From assembly GCA_944320725.1 (NCBI GenBank), contig CALUIM010000002.1, positions 186,001-250,000 of the forward strand: 64,000 nucleotides of DNA. Direction: 5' to 3'. Shown here piece by piece: positions 41,688 to 49,977 of the stretch. Below the pieces are notes generated by a model. That model saw nothing but the letters and a program-made list of their open reading frames with translations, ran no database searches and was not told where the DNA came from. Numbering within the stretch: the stretch's first letter is position 1; each line of letters begins with the position of its first letter. The stretch comes from an uncultured Coriobacteriaceae bacterium (GTDB taxonomy: Bacteria; Actinomycetota; Coriobacteriia; Coriobacteriales; Coriobacteriaceae). The position numbers and the translations under genes are program-made.

Positions 41688-43730
41688 CTATCGCGTTGTG
41701 TCGCGTTTTGCCCGTGTTGCGTCGCCTGTTTTGTGTGGGGACATGGCGCGTGCGGCAGCCTTCTTCTTCCCACCTTTTCCGGCGGCCCGTTTATTGGATG
41801 GCGGAACCGGCCGTACCAGGCACTTCGGACCATAACCAATGAGATCGGTTCTGCCAGCTTTGCGCAGCGCCTCGACGACAAGATGGTAGTTCTCAGGCTT
41901 GCGATACTGGATAAGCGCGCGCTGCAGAGCCTTTTCGTGCGCGGAGCGCGGCACGTAGACGGGTTTCATGGTCCGTGGGTCCACGCCGGTGTAGTACATG
42001 CAGGTCGACATGGTCGACGGCGTGGGATAGAAGTCCTGTACCTGCTCGGGCATGTAACCCATATCGCGCACGTATTCGGCAAGCTCAACCGCCTCTTTCA
42101 TGGTCGAGCCCGGATGGCTGCTCATGAGGTAGGGGACGAGATACTGCTTCTTGCCGAGTTCGCGATTGACGGCGCGATACTTCTCAACGAAGCGGTCGTA
42201 CACAGCGCGGCTGGGCTTGCCCATGACCGAGAGCACTGCGTCTGAGACGTGCTCCGGTGCAACTTTGAGCTGGCCAGAGACATGGTGCTCACAGAGCTCG
42301 CGGATGAAGGTGTCGTCTGTGTCGGCAAGGGCATAGTCAAAACGGATGCCACTGCGCACAAAGACCTTCTTGACATCCGGAAGCGCCCGGAGCTCGCGCA
42401 GCAGCGCGACGTAATCGCTGTGGTCGACGTTCATGCTGCGGCATACATGCGGCCAAAGGCACCGCTTGCGCAGGCACGCGCCGTGTTTGAGCTGGTTTTT
42501 GCATGCAGGCTGGCGGAAGTTCGCCGTAGGGCCGCCCACGTCGTTGATGTAGCCCTTGAAGTCGGGCTCGGCGCAAATCTTTTTAGCCTCGGCGATGAGG
42601 CTTTCGTGGCTGCGTGCCTGCACGATGCGTCCCTGGTGAAACGTGAGCGCGCAAAATGAGCACTCGCCAAAGCATCCGCGGTTCGAGATGAGCGACATCT
42701 TAACCTCGGCGAGCGCGGGTACGCCACCTGCAGCTTCGTAATCGGGATGGTAGGTGCGTGTATAGGGGAGGTCATAGGCGGTGTCGAATTCGGCCTGGGT
42801 GAGCGGCTTTGCCGGCGGGTTTTGTACAACGTAGACGCTGTGCGGGTAGGGTTCTACCAGACGCCCGCCGCGTATGGGGTCCATGTTGTCGTACTGCACG
42901 GCAAAGCTTCGCGCGTAGGTGAGCTTGTCGGCCTCGAGCTCATTCCAGCTGGGTAGCAGCGTGTAATCGTAGACCTCGTCGAGCGAGCGGGTGCGGTAGA
43001 CCGTGCCGTCGATGTAGGTGATTTGCTCTACGGGAAGACCCGCAGCGAGCGCGTCGGCAATCTCCACGATGGAGTGCTCTCCCATACCGTATGAGATGAG
43101 GTCCGCGCCGGAATCGAGCAAGATGGAGCGTTTGAGCTTGTCCGACCAGTAGTCGTAGTGGGCGAGGCGACGGAGCGATGCCTCGATACCGCCGAGCACG
43201 ATGGGTGTTTCCTTGTACGTGCGACGGATGAGGTTGCCATAGACGGCGGCCGCATGGTCGGGGCGCGCCCCGGCTTTGCCGCCCGGCGTGTAGGCATCGG
43301 TACGGCGGCGGTGCTTGCTCACGCTGTAGTGGTTCACCATGGAGTCCATGTTGCCGGCGGAGACCAGGAAGGCGAGCCGCGGCTCGCCGAGCACGCTCAC
43401 GCTTACAGGGTCGCGCCAGTTGGGCTGGGCAATCACCCCCACGCGGTAGCCGTGCGCTTCGAGGAGTCGCACGATGATAGCAGCGCCAAAGCTCGGATGA
43501 TCCACATAGGCGTCCCCGCAGACGTACACAAAATCGCATGTATCCCAGCCGCGCGCATCCATGTCGGCGCGCGTGGTGGGCGGGAAGTCCGCCCGCGTGA
43601 ATCCGAGCGCGGTAGGTCCGGTAGGGTCGAGCTGGGGCTGCTGCTGCGCGCGGTGGGCAGACGCCTTCGGTCGAGCCTGCTTACGCGGCGAGGCTCCCGT
43701 GGTTTTGGACATGCGATGCGATGAGGCCAT
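41688..43730 (-). CDS. YgiQ-family radical SAM protein
   Basis: A 680-residue protein of the YgiQ/UPF0313 family. An N-terminal cobalamin-binding-like domain is followed by a radical SAM domain with the cluster motif GCFGECSFCALTFHQGR; the C-terminal YgiQ extension contains PYLMSSHPGS and DFYPTPSTMSTCMYYTG. The terminal 60 residues are Lys/Arg/Ala rich and probably disordered. The reaction is unknown. CAGGAG precedes the ATG at 43730. Confidence 0.9.
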   Translation of the reverse strand: MASSHRMSKTTGASPRKQARPKASAHRAQQQPQLDPTGPTALGFTRADFPPTTRADMDARGWDTCDFVYVCGDAYVDHPSFGAAIIVRLLEAHGYRVGVIAQPNWRDPVSVSVLGEPRLAFLVSAGNMDSMVNHYSVSKHRRRTDAYTPGGKAGARPDHAAAVYGNLIRRTYKETPIVLGGIEASLRRLAHYDYWSDKLKRSILLDSGADLISYGMGEHSIVEIADALAAGLPVEQITYIDGTVYRTRSLDEVYDYTLLPSWNELEADKLTYARSFAVQYDNMDPIRGGRLVEPYPHSVYVVQNPPAKPLTQAEFDTAYDLPYTRTYHPDYEAAGGVPALAEVKMSLISNRGCFGECSFCALTFHQGRIVQARSHESLIAEAKKICAEPDFKGYINDVGGPTANFRQPACKNQLKHGACLRKRCLWPHVCRSMNVDHSDYVALLRELRALPDVKKVFVRSGIRFDYALADTDDTFIRELCEHHVSGQLKVAPEHVSDAVLSVMGKPSRAVYDRFVEKYRAVNRELGKKQYLVPYLMSSHPGSTMKEAVELAEYVRDMGYMPEQVQDFYPTPSTMSTCMYYTGVDPRTMKPVYVPRSAHEKALQRALIQYRKPENYHLVVEALRKAGRTDLIGYGPKCLVRPVPPSNKRAAGKGGKKKAAARAMSPHKTGDATRAKRDTTR

Positions 43731-43799
43731 GATGCTCCTGCTGTAGGTCTTGCATCCATCCTAACAGAGGCGGTGATAGGGAGTGTGCGATGGGCCGTC

Positions 43800-44681
43800 T
43801 TACAGGTACTCGATCTGGGCGCCTTCGGTGTCGCATGTGAGGATGTGTGTCTCGCAGGTGGGAAATTGTTCGCGCAGGCGGACCTGCAGAAACTTCGCCA
43901 CGATGGTGTCGTCCGTCACGGCCATAAGGGTCGAGCCGGAGCCCGAGATCCAGAGCGTCTTGGCGCCGCCTGCCAGGCAGGCCGCGCGAATGGCGTCGTA
44001 GTCGGGGATGAGGGAGCGGCGGTACGGCTCCTGCAGGCGGTCGTCGTTCGCGGCGGCAATGAGGGCGGTGTCGCCCGTTTCGAGTCCACGCGTGAGTCCA
44101 GCAATGCGACCCATCTGCCACACGGCTGTGCTGAGCGGCACCTCGGTTGGCACCACCTTGCGCGCGTCTGAGGTGTGGACCTCGTAAGGCGGAATAATGG
44201 TGATGAAGCGCAGGCGCGGGCTCACGTCGTAGCGCAGACAGCGCGGCAGCTCGCCTTCGGGCGTAAACGAGCATACGGCGGCACCGAGAATCGCGGGCGC
44301 GACGTTGTCGGGGTGACCTTCGAGCAAGGTGGCGAGTGCTACGAGCTCCTCGCGTGTAACGGTGTGGTTGGTGAGCGCTGCGGCACCCATGATGCCCGCG
44401 ACCACAAGCGTTGAGCTGGAGCCTAAGCCGCGCGCGACGGGCACCTCGGTTGCAATATCAATCGACACGGGGAAGGGTTTCTCGCCCCAAGCCTCAAGGG
44501 CGTACAAGAATGCCTGATAGACCATGTTATCGGCATTGCGGAACTTCTCGGGGCACCCGGTGATGGTGAGCGTGTCGGCGCGATCCATCGTGATGTGCGC
44601 ATAGAGCGACACCGCCATACCGAGCGTGTCGTAGCCAATGCCGAGATTCGCGCTCGTTGCCGGAACAGTGATCTTGATCAT
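43800..44681 (-). CDS. thrB: Homoserine kinase
   Basis: A 293-residue GHMP kinase. It phosphorylates homoserine on the way to threonine. The N-terminal VPATSANLGIGYDTLGMA, the ATP loop VPVARGLGSSSTLVVAG, and the C-terminal LWISGSGSTLMAV are the three GHMP motifs. GGGAGG lies ahead of the ATG at 44681. It is downstream of thrC with 20 bases between them, so they form an operon. Confidence 0.95.
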   Translation of the reverse strand: MIKITVPATSANLGIGYDTLGMAVSLYAHITMDRADTLTITGCPEKFRNADNMVYQAFLYALEAWGEKPFPVSIDIATEVPVARGLGSSSTLVVAGIMGAAALTNHTVTREELVALATLLEGHPDNVAPAILGAAVCSFTPEGELPRCLRYDVSPRLRFITIIPPYEVHTSDARKVVPTEVPLSTAVWQMGRIAGLTRGLETGDTALIAAANDDRLQEPYRRSLIPDYDAIRAACLAGGAKTLWISGSGSTLMAVTDDTIVAKFLQVRLREQFPTCETHILTCDTEGAQIEYL

Positions 44682-44701
44682 GCGATCCTCCCTCGCAAAG
44701 C

Positions 44702-46219
44702 CTACAGGCTGCTTGCCGCACGCTCTACGTACGCCGACATCTCGGCGATGTCGACCGCATCGGTATGAAGCACGGGCTTCTGGTCGAGTTCGGCCAGCTG
44801 CGCGGGCGCCGTGGTATGGGTGAGCTGCTCGAGCGCACGCATACATGCAAAGTCGTCTTCGGGGGCCGTCTCGCCCAGCGCCTCGAGCACCGCGCGCGGG
44901 AACTTATACGGGCTCGCTGTGGAGAGCAGCACGCGCGCTGCGGCGTTGGTCGCCGCCGGTAGCATGGTCTGGACATGATAGCCGCACGCGGTGTGCGGAT
45001 CGATGACGTAGCCATTCGCGGCCCAGCACGCTTGGATGGCATCGCTTACCTGCTGCTCATCTGCCCAGCCACAGGCAAAGACCTCTTGGATCTTAGCGAG
45101 GAGCTTAGGCGTCACCTCAAAGCGGCCGGTCTCGGCAAGGCTTGCCATGAGTGTGGCGATAAACTCGCAGTCGCCGTCCGAGAGGTAGTACAGCATGCGC
45201 TCGAGATTCGAGGAGATCAGGATGTCCATCGAGGGCGAGGTGGTGTTGAAGAACGGGCGGTTGCGATCGTATACGCCCGTGGTCAGGAAGTCGTAGAGCA
45301 CGTTATTTGCGTCGCTTGCGACCACGAGCTTGGCGACCGGTAGGCCGAGCAGCTTAGCGTAGTAGCCAGCAAGCACGTCGCCGAAGTTGCCCGTGGGAAC
45401 GCAGAACTCGACGGCGTCGCCCGCCGCAATCGCGCCGGCGCGCAGCAGTTGGGCATAGGCGGCGAAGTAGTACACCACCTGCGGAACCAGGCGGCCAACG
45501 TTGATGGAGTTGGCGCTCGAGAGCACCACGCCGCGCTCGTGCAGACGCTCGGCAAGCTCGCCGTCGCCAAAGATGCGCTTCACCGCGCTTTGTGCATCGT
45601 CGAAATTGCCGTGGACGGCGCATACCGAGACATTCGAACCCTCTTGTGTGGACATCTGCAGCTCTTGGACGCGGCTTACCATGCCCTTGGGATAGAAAAC
45701 GGTGATGCCGCATCCCGGGGCATCGGCAAAGCCGGCCAGCGCCGCCTTGCCGGTGTCGCCAGAGGTAGCGGTTACGATCATGATGCGCTCAGCACTGCCG
45801 TTCGCGGCAGACGCGGCCTGCGCACGCGCCATGAGGCGGGGCAGCATCTGGAGCGCGACATCCTTGAACGCGCTCGTGGGTCCGCAAAACAGCTCGAGCA
45901 CGTAGGTGGGGACGTCGCCGTTACCGGGCGCGGCATCAAGCTTCACGAGTGGCGTGACCTCGTCTGAGGAGAACGTGGTGCCATAGGCTTCCTCAACGCA
46001 GGAGGCAATCTCGTCTGCCGTGAAATCAGGTAGTAACAATTGGAGCACCGTGCGCGCGATGGCATGGTAATCCATCTCGGCAAGGGTGTTAACGTCGAGT
46101 TTCTTTGCGCCGAGACCATCGGAGACAAAGAGCCCGCCGTCGGGCGCAATGCCGCGTCGGATGGCATCTTTGCTTGAGCATGATAAAGCGCGTGAACGTG
46201 TACTATGATACAAATTCAT
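44702..46219 (-). CDS. thrC: Threonine synthase
   Basis: A 505-residue PLP enzyme that converts O-phosphohomoserine to threonine. The PLP-binding lysine is Lys119 in GPTSAFKDVALQ, followed by TATSGDTGKAAL and VPTGNFGDVLAGY. The length matches the longer, E. coli/yeast-like class. GGGAGC lies ahead of the ATG at 46219. It is divergent from lysC with a 94-base shared promoter region, and upstream of thrB. No homoserine dehydrogenase gene is seen in the window. Confidence 0.95.
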   Translation of the reverse strand: MNLYHSTRSRALSCSSKDAIRRGIAPDGGLFVSDGLGAKKLDVNTLAEMDYHAIARTVLQLLLPDFTADEIASCVEEAYGTTFSSDEVTPLVKLDAAPGNGDVPTYVLELFCGPTSAFKDVALQMLPRLMARAQAASAANGSAERIMIVTATSGDTGKAALAGFADAPGCGITVFYPKGMVSRVQELQMSTQEGSNVSVCAVHGNFDDAQSAVKRIFGDGELAERLHERGVVLSSANSINVGRLVPQVVYYFAAYAQLLRAGAIAAGDAVEFCVPTGNFGDVLAGYYAKLLGLPVAKLVVASDANNVLYDFLTTGVYDRNRPFFNTTSPSMDILISSNLERMLYYLSDGDCEFIATLMASLAETGRFEVTPKLLAKIQEVFACGWADEQQVSDAIQACWAANGYVIDPHTACGYHVQTMLPAATNAAARVLLSTASPYKFPRAVLEALGETAPEDDFACMRALEQLTHTTAPAQLAELDQKPVLHTDAVDIAEMSAYVERAASSL

Positions 46220-46313
46220 ATGAATAGCTCCCTGAATGCCTGGTGCACGTACGCACATGGTATCAGAGCGGGTGCAGCAGCCGTCGCGATATAAGAAAGG
46301 TAACCGCTTCGTC

Positions 46314-47690
46314 ATGATTAAGATTGCCAAATTCGGAGGCTCCTCGGTTGCCGACGCCAAGCATTTCCGTCAGATTCGCTCGATCGTGGAAGCGGACCCC
46401 GCGCGCCGCTTCATCGTGGTCTCCGCGTGCGGCCGGCGTCACAAGGGTGATGCCAAGGTCACCGACCTGCTGTATCTTGTGGCCGCTCACGTGCGCTATC
46501 ACGTGTCGTGCGAAGATCTGCTCGAGGATATCGGGCAGCGCTATTTCGACATTGCCGATGAACTGGGGCTTACCTATCCTATCCGCGAGGAGTTCGCCGC
46601 GTTTGCCGAGAACGCCAAGGCGGGTCGCTATACCACTGAGGAGCTCGTGAGTCGCGGCGAGTATTTCACGGCGCGCCTTATGGCCGAGACGCTGGGGCTT
46701 CCGTTCCTCGACGCTGCCGATGTCGTCGCGTTCCATCATGACGGCACGCTCTCGATGACGCGGACCGAGGCGCTCGTCCAGGAGCGCGGTATCCCCGGCG
46801 GCTTTGTGATGCCCGGCTTTTACGGTGCCACGCGCGAAGGGCAGATCAAGCTGCTCGATCGTGGCGGCGGCGACATCTCGGGCTCGATTTTGGCCAAGTG
46901 CCTGGGCGCCGATCTCTATGAGAATTGGACGGACGTCTCGGGCTTCCTCTCGGCCGATCCTCGCGTGGTGGAGCATCCGCAGCCCATCGGGCGTGTAACC
47001 TACCAGGAGCTTCGCGAGCTCTCGTACATGGGCGCGAGCGTTCTGCACGAGGAGGCGGTCTTCCCGGTTATGGAGGCCGGCATCCCCATCGCGGTGCTCA
47101 ACACCAACCGCCCGCAGGATAAGGGCACGATTATCTCCGACCGTGAGGACTACATCTCCGGCGAACCCATCATCACGGGCGTGACCGGCAAGCAGAACTT
47201 CGTCGCGGTGCACATCTTGAAAGACCACATGTCCAACGAGGTGGGCATCATTCGCCGCGTGCTCTCGGTGTTCGAGCGCTATCACGTGTCGGTTGAGCAC
47301 ATCCCCTCGGGTATCGACTCGTTTGCCGTGGTGGTGCAGGGCGACGATGTGAAGGACTGCATCTGGTCGATTGTCGCGGATATCAAGAGCGAGATTCCCG
47401 TCGATAAGATCAAGGTGGTCGAGGACCTGGCGCTCATCTCGACGGTGGGCCGCAACATGATCGGGCGCCCTGGCGTGTCAGGCAGCCTGTTCGCAGCGCT
47501 CGGCCAGGAGGGCATTTCCATTCGCATGATCGCGCAGGGCTCCGACGAGATTAACATCATCGTCGGTGTGCATAAAGACGATTTCGAACGCGCCATTCGC
47601 GCAATCTACCGGGCGTTCTCCGACGGCGATCACCTGCTTGAGCTCAAGGACCTCAAACGTGCCGAGGAATCCGCCCGTATCGCACGATAA
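46314..47690 (+). CDS. lysC: Aspartate kinase
   Basis: A 458-residue aspartokinase that makes aspartyl phosphate, the first step to lysine, methionine and threonine. The N-terminal KIAKFGGSSVADA and the later GGGDISGSILAKCL form the kinase core; two ACT domains follow (VHILKDHMSNEVGIIRRVLSVFERY and LISTVGRNMIGRPGVSGSLFAAL), consistent with feedback control by amino acids. The ATG at 46314 is chosen because it starts the conserved domain; the ribosome site AAGAAAGG is slightly distant. asd follows 49 bases later. Confidence 0.95.
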   Translation: MIKIAKFGGSSVADAKHFRQIRSIVEADPARRFIVVSACGRRHKGDAKVTDLLYLVAAHVRYHVSCEDLLEDIGQRYFDIADELGLTYPIREEFAAFAENAKAGRYTTEELVSRGEYFTARLMAETLGLPFLDAADVVAFHHDGTLSMTRTEALVQERGIPGGFVMPGFYGATREGQIKLLDRGGGDISGSILAKCLGADLYENWTDVSGFLSADPRVVEHPQPIGRVTYQELRELSYMGASVLHEEAVFPVMEAGIPIAVLNTNRPQDKGTIISDREDYISGEPIITGVTGKQNFVAVHILKDHMSNEVGIIRRVLSVFERYHVSVEHIPSGIDSFAVVVQGDDVKDCIWSIVADIKSEIPVDKIKVVEDLALISTVGRNMIGRPGVSGSLFAALGQEGISIRMIAQGSDEINIIVGVHKDDFERAIRAIYRAFSDGDHLLELKDLKRAEESARIAR

Positions 47691-47739
47691 CAAGATGGGA
47701 TAGATGCAACCGTCCAAAGGAATGCAAGGAGGACGCGCC

Positions 47740-48765
47740 ATGAAAGAGTACACCGTCGCCATCCTAGGTGCCACTGGTGCGGTAGGCACGCAGATGCTCC
47801 AATGCCTAGATGAGCAGGAGTTTCCCATCGCGAAGCTCAAGCTGCTCGCTAGCGCGCGTAGTGCCGGCAAGACGGTGCGGTTTCGTGGTGAGGACCTGGT
47901 GATCGAGGAGGCATGCCCCGAGGCGTTCGCGGGCTGCGACATCGTGCTCGGCGCTGCCGACGACGCCATTGCCAAGCAGCTGCTCCCGGCAGCTGTCGAG
48001 GCGGGCGCCACCGTGGTAGACAACTCTCATGCATTCCGCATGGATCCCGAGGTGCCGCTCGTCATCCCCGAGATCAATGCGGCGGATGTTGCTTGGAACC
48101 ACGGCATCATCTCGAACCCCAATTGCGCAACCATCATCGCGCTTGTGCCCACCTGGCCGCTGCATCAACTCGCTGGGGTGAAGCGCATGATTGTCTCCAC
48201 CTATCAGGCGGCCTCTGGTGCCGGTGCGCCGGGTATGGCCGAGCTTGAGCAGCAGATTCACGCCATGGGCACCGGTGAGTCCATGCCTGAGCCGCGCACC
48301 TTTGCTGCTCAGCTGGCAAGCAACCTCATCCCGCAGATTGGCGGTTTCGATGACGAGGGCTATACCTCGGAAGAGATGAAGCTGCAAAACGAGGGCCGCA
48401 AGATCATGCACCTGCCCGAGCTCGCCGTGTGCTGCACATGCGTACGCGTACCGGTGCTGCGCTCGCACTCCGAGAGCATCACGCTTGAGTTCGAGCGTGA
48501 CATCACACTCGACGAGGCGCGCGAAGCGCTTGCTGCAGCGCCGGGCGTGAAGCTGGTGGATGATCGCGCCGCCGAGAGCGCGCACGACCGCTTCCCCATG
48601 CCCATTGATACCTCCGACCAAGATTTAGTATGGGTGGGTCGCCTGCGTCGCGACATCTCGAACCCGAATGTGTCGCGCGGCATCACGTTCTGGTGCGTGG
48701 GCGATCAGATTCGCAAGGGCGCCGCCACCAACGCGGTCCAGATTGCCAAGCTGCTCTGCGAATAA
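47740..48765 (+). CDS. asd: Aspartate-semialdehyde dehydrogenase
   Basis: A 341-residue NADPH-dependent enzyme that reduces aspartyl phosphate to aspartate semialdehyde. The N-terminal VAILGATGAVGTQMLQCL binds NADP; the catalytic cysteine is Cys129 in SNPNCATI; TYQAASGAGAPGMAEL and the late RVPVLRSHSESI (with catalytic His) complete the site. CAAGGAGG lies ahead of the ATG at 47740. It forms an operon with lysC. Confidence 0.95.
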   Translation: MKEYTVAILGATGAVGTQMLQCLDEQEFPIAKLKLLASARSAGKTVRFRGEDLVIEEACPEAFAGCDIVLGAADDAIAKQLLPAAVEAGATVVDNSHAFRMDPEVPLVIPEINAADVAWNHGIISNPNCATIIALVPTWPLHQLAGVKRMIVSTYQAASGAGAPGMAELEQQIHAMGTGESMPEPRTFAAQLASNLIPQIGGFDDEGYTSEEMKLQNEGRKIMHLPELAVCCTCVRVPVLRSHSESITLEFERDITLDEAREALAAAPGVKLVDDRAAESAHDRFPMPIDTSDQDLVWVGRLRRDISNPNVSRGITFWCVGDQIRKGAATNAVQIAKLLCE

Positions 48766-48790
48766 GCTCTTTTTGCATATGCATTTGTTT

Positions 48791-48820
48791 GGGATCTAGG
48801 CCGGCGACGGCCTAGATCCC
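48791..48820. terminator. Bidirectional hairpin spanning the end of the Fic gene
   Basis: GGGATCTAGGCCG pairs perfectly with CGGCCTAGATCCC around a GCGA loop. It lies 25 bases after asd and overlaps the stop codon of the convergent Fic gene. Confidence 0.7.
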
Positions 48821-49873
48821 ACTCATTTCGCTAAGAACATATCCCGTGTTCTTGCCAGCATCGACCTTCTCAATCACGCCTTGCTCAACCAGTTTGTTCA
48901 AGACGCGCTTGACGGTCACCTCGCTTATTTCCGGATGCTCATTCATGATCATCTGCTTCGTTATTTTGCCGGGATGATCTTTAAAGACGTTGAGAACACG
49001 TTCGGATTTTGTCAAAGGCTTGCCATCCGCGATGTCCATGCGAGCTTCCAGCTCTCGATAAGCTGCGAGAACAACGCCCAAAAGATAACGTACGAACGGG
49101 GCTTCATTATTGGACGCGGTATCCCATCCCGCTGAGCTTTCGGCGAGTGCCTCATAGTATTGTTCTTTGCTTTGTTCGATAAGACGCTCGATGCTTATGT
49201 AGCGTCCTACGGCATAACCTGCTCGTTCGCTTAACAGGACGGTCATGAGGCGACTCATGCGGCCGTTGCCATCGGTGAATGGATGGATGCTTACGAAATC
49301 GAACGTAAAGCGCGCGGCGAGCAGCAGAGGATCGCATATCTGATTGGTGTATGCATCGTTATACGTTGCGCAGAGCGCCTCAACGGCGGCAGGGGTGAGT
49401 AAAGCAGGTGTTGGCCTAAATCGAACAGAAAGGCTTCTGTCGGAATTCCTTGCGACAATCTCATTGTCGGAATCCTTCCAACGACCGCCATACGAAGCTG
49501 GAACATGCCCCATGAGATCGCGATGTAGCTGGAGGATAACGCCGGGCGAAACGGGGATATAGTTGTGCTGTTCGTGAATGAGCGAGAGGACGTCGCGGTA
49601 GCCGGCAATCTCCTCTTCGTTGCGATTCTTCGGTGCGGTATTGTGAACAACAAGGTTGTGCAGGCGTTTTTGAGATGTCCCGATTCCTTCAATACGGTTT
49701 GAAGCACCAACACTTTCGACACGTGCGACCTGGAGAAGCGCTTGGAGCGTTTCGGGGTTCGCCGCATTCCAAAGTTCCTGCTTTCCTTTGTACTCTCTGA
49801 TTGCAAGCAAAAGATTCGTGATGGGGGTTGCTTCGAGTTCGGGCGGCACGTGCAGATAGTTGAATGATCGCAT
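48812..49873 (-). CDS. Fic-domain protein with winged-helix C-terminus
   Basis: A 353-residue Fic protein. The catalytic motif is HPFTDGNGRMSR (His197 onward), which transfers a nucleotide phosphate, usually AMP, to target proteins. An N-terminal inhibitory helix is visible as SNRIEG (Ser58-Glu62-Gly63), the class II arrangement that blocks activity until relieved. The C-terminal 80 residues form a winged helix (ITKQMIMNEHPEISEVTVKRVLNKL) likely to bind DNA. A long palindrome straddles its promoter. The gene is AT-richer than its neighbours, suggesting acquisition. The start at 49873 sits in CTGAAAGGGGGC. Confidence 0.92.
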   Translation of the reverse strand: MRSFNYLHVPPELEATPITNLLLAIREYKGKQELWNAANPETLQALLQVARVESVGASNRIEGIGTSQKRLHNLVVHNTAPKNRNEEEIAGYRDVLSLIHEQHNYIPVSPGVILQLHRDLMGHVPASYGGRWKDSDNEIVARNSDRSLSVRFRPTPALLTPAAVEALCATYNDAYTNQICDPLLLAARFTFDFVSIHPFTDGNGRMSRLMTVLLSERAGYAVGRYISIERLIEQSKEQYYEALAESSAGWDTASNNEAPFVRYLLGVVLAAYRELEARMDIADGKPLTKSERVLNVFKDHPGKITKQMIMNEHPEISEVTVKRVLNKLVEQGVIEKVDAGKNTGYVLSEMSGI

Positions 49874-49893
49874 TAAGCCCCCTTTCAGTATCA

Positions 49894-49945
49894 CGAATAT
49901 GTGTTCGGTATCATTATACAGCAATAGATACCGAACACATATTCG
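49894..49945. promoter_or_regulatory. Palindromic operator around the Fic-gene promoter
   Basis: CGAATATGTGTTCGGTATC at 49894-49912 is matched exactly by its complement at 49927-49945. The 14-base spacer contains TATAAT on the minus strand, so the two arms flank a -10. A protein bound to both arms would block transcription. The Fic protein's own C-terminal winged helix is a candidate repressor. Confidence 0.75.
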
Positions 49946-49977
49946 AAATTTAAAAAGAGAGGAGGGGTAAGCGAAAA

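Noticed and set aside
46220-46313. Riboswitch or T-box in the thrC/lysC divergent region
   Set aside because: The region is only 94 bases and shows no conserved riboswitch core.
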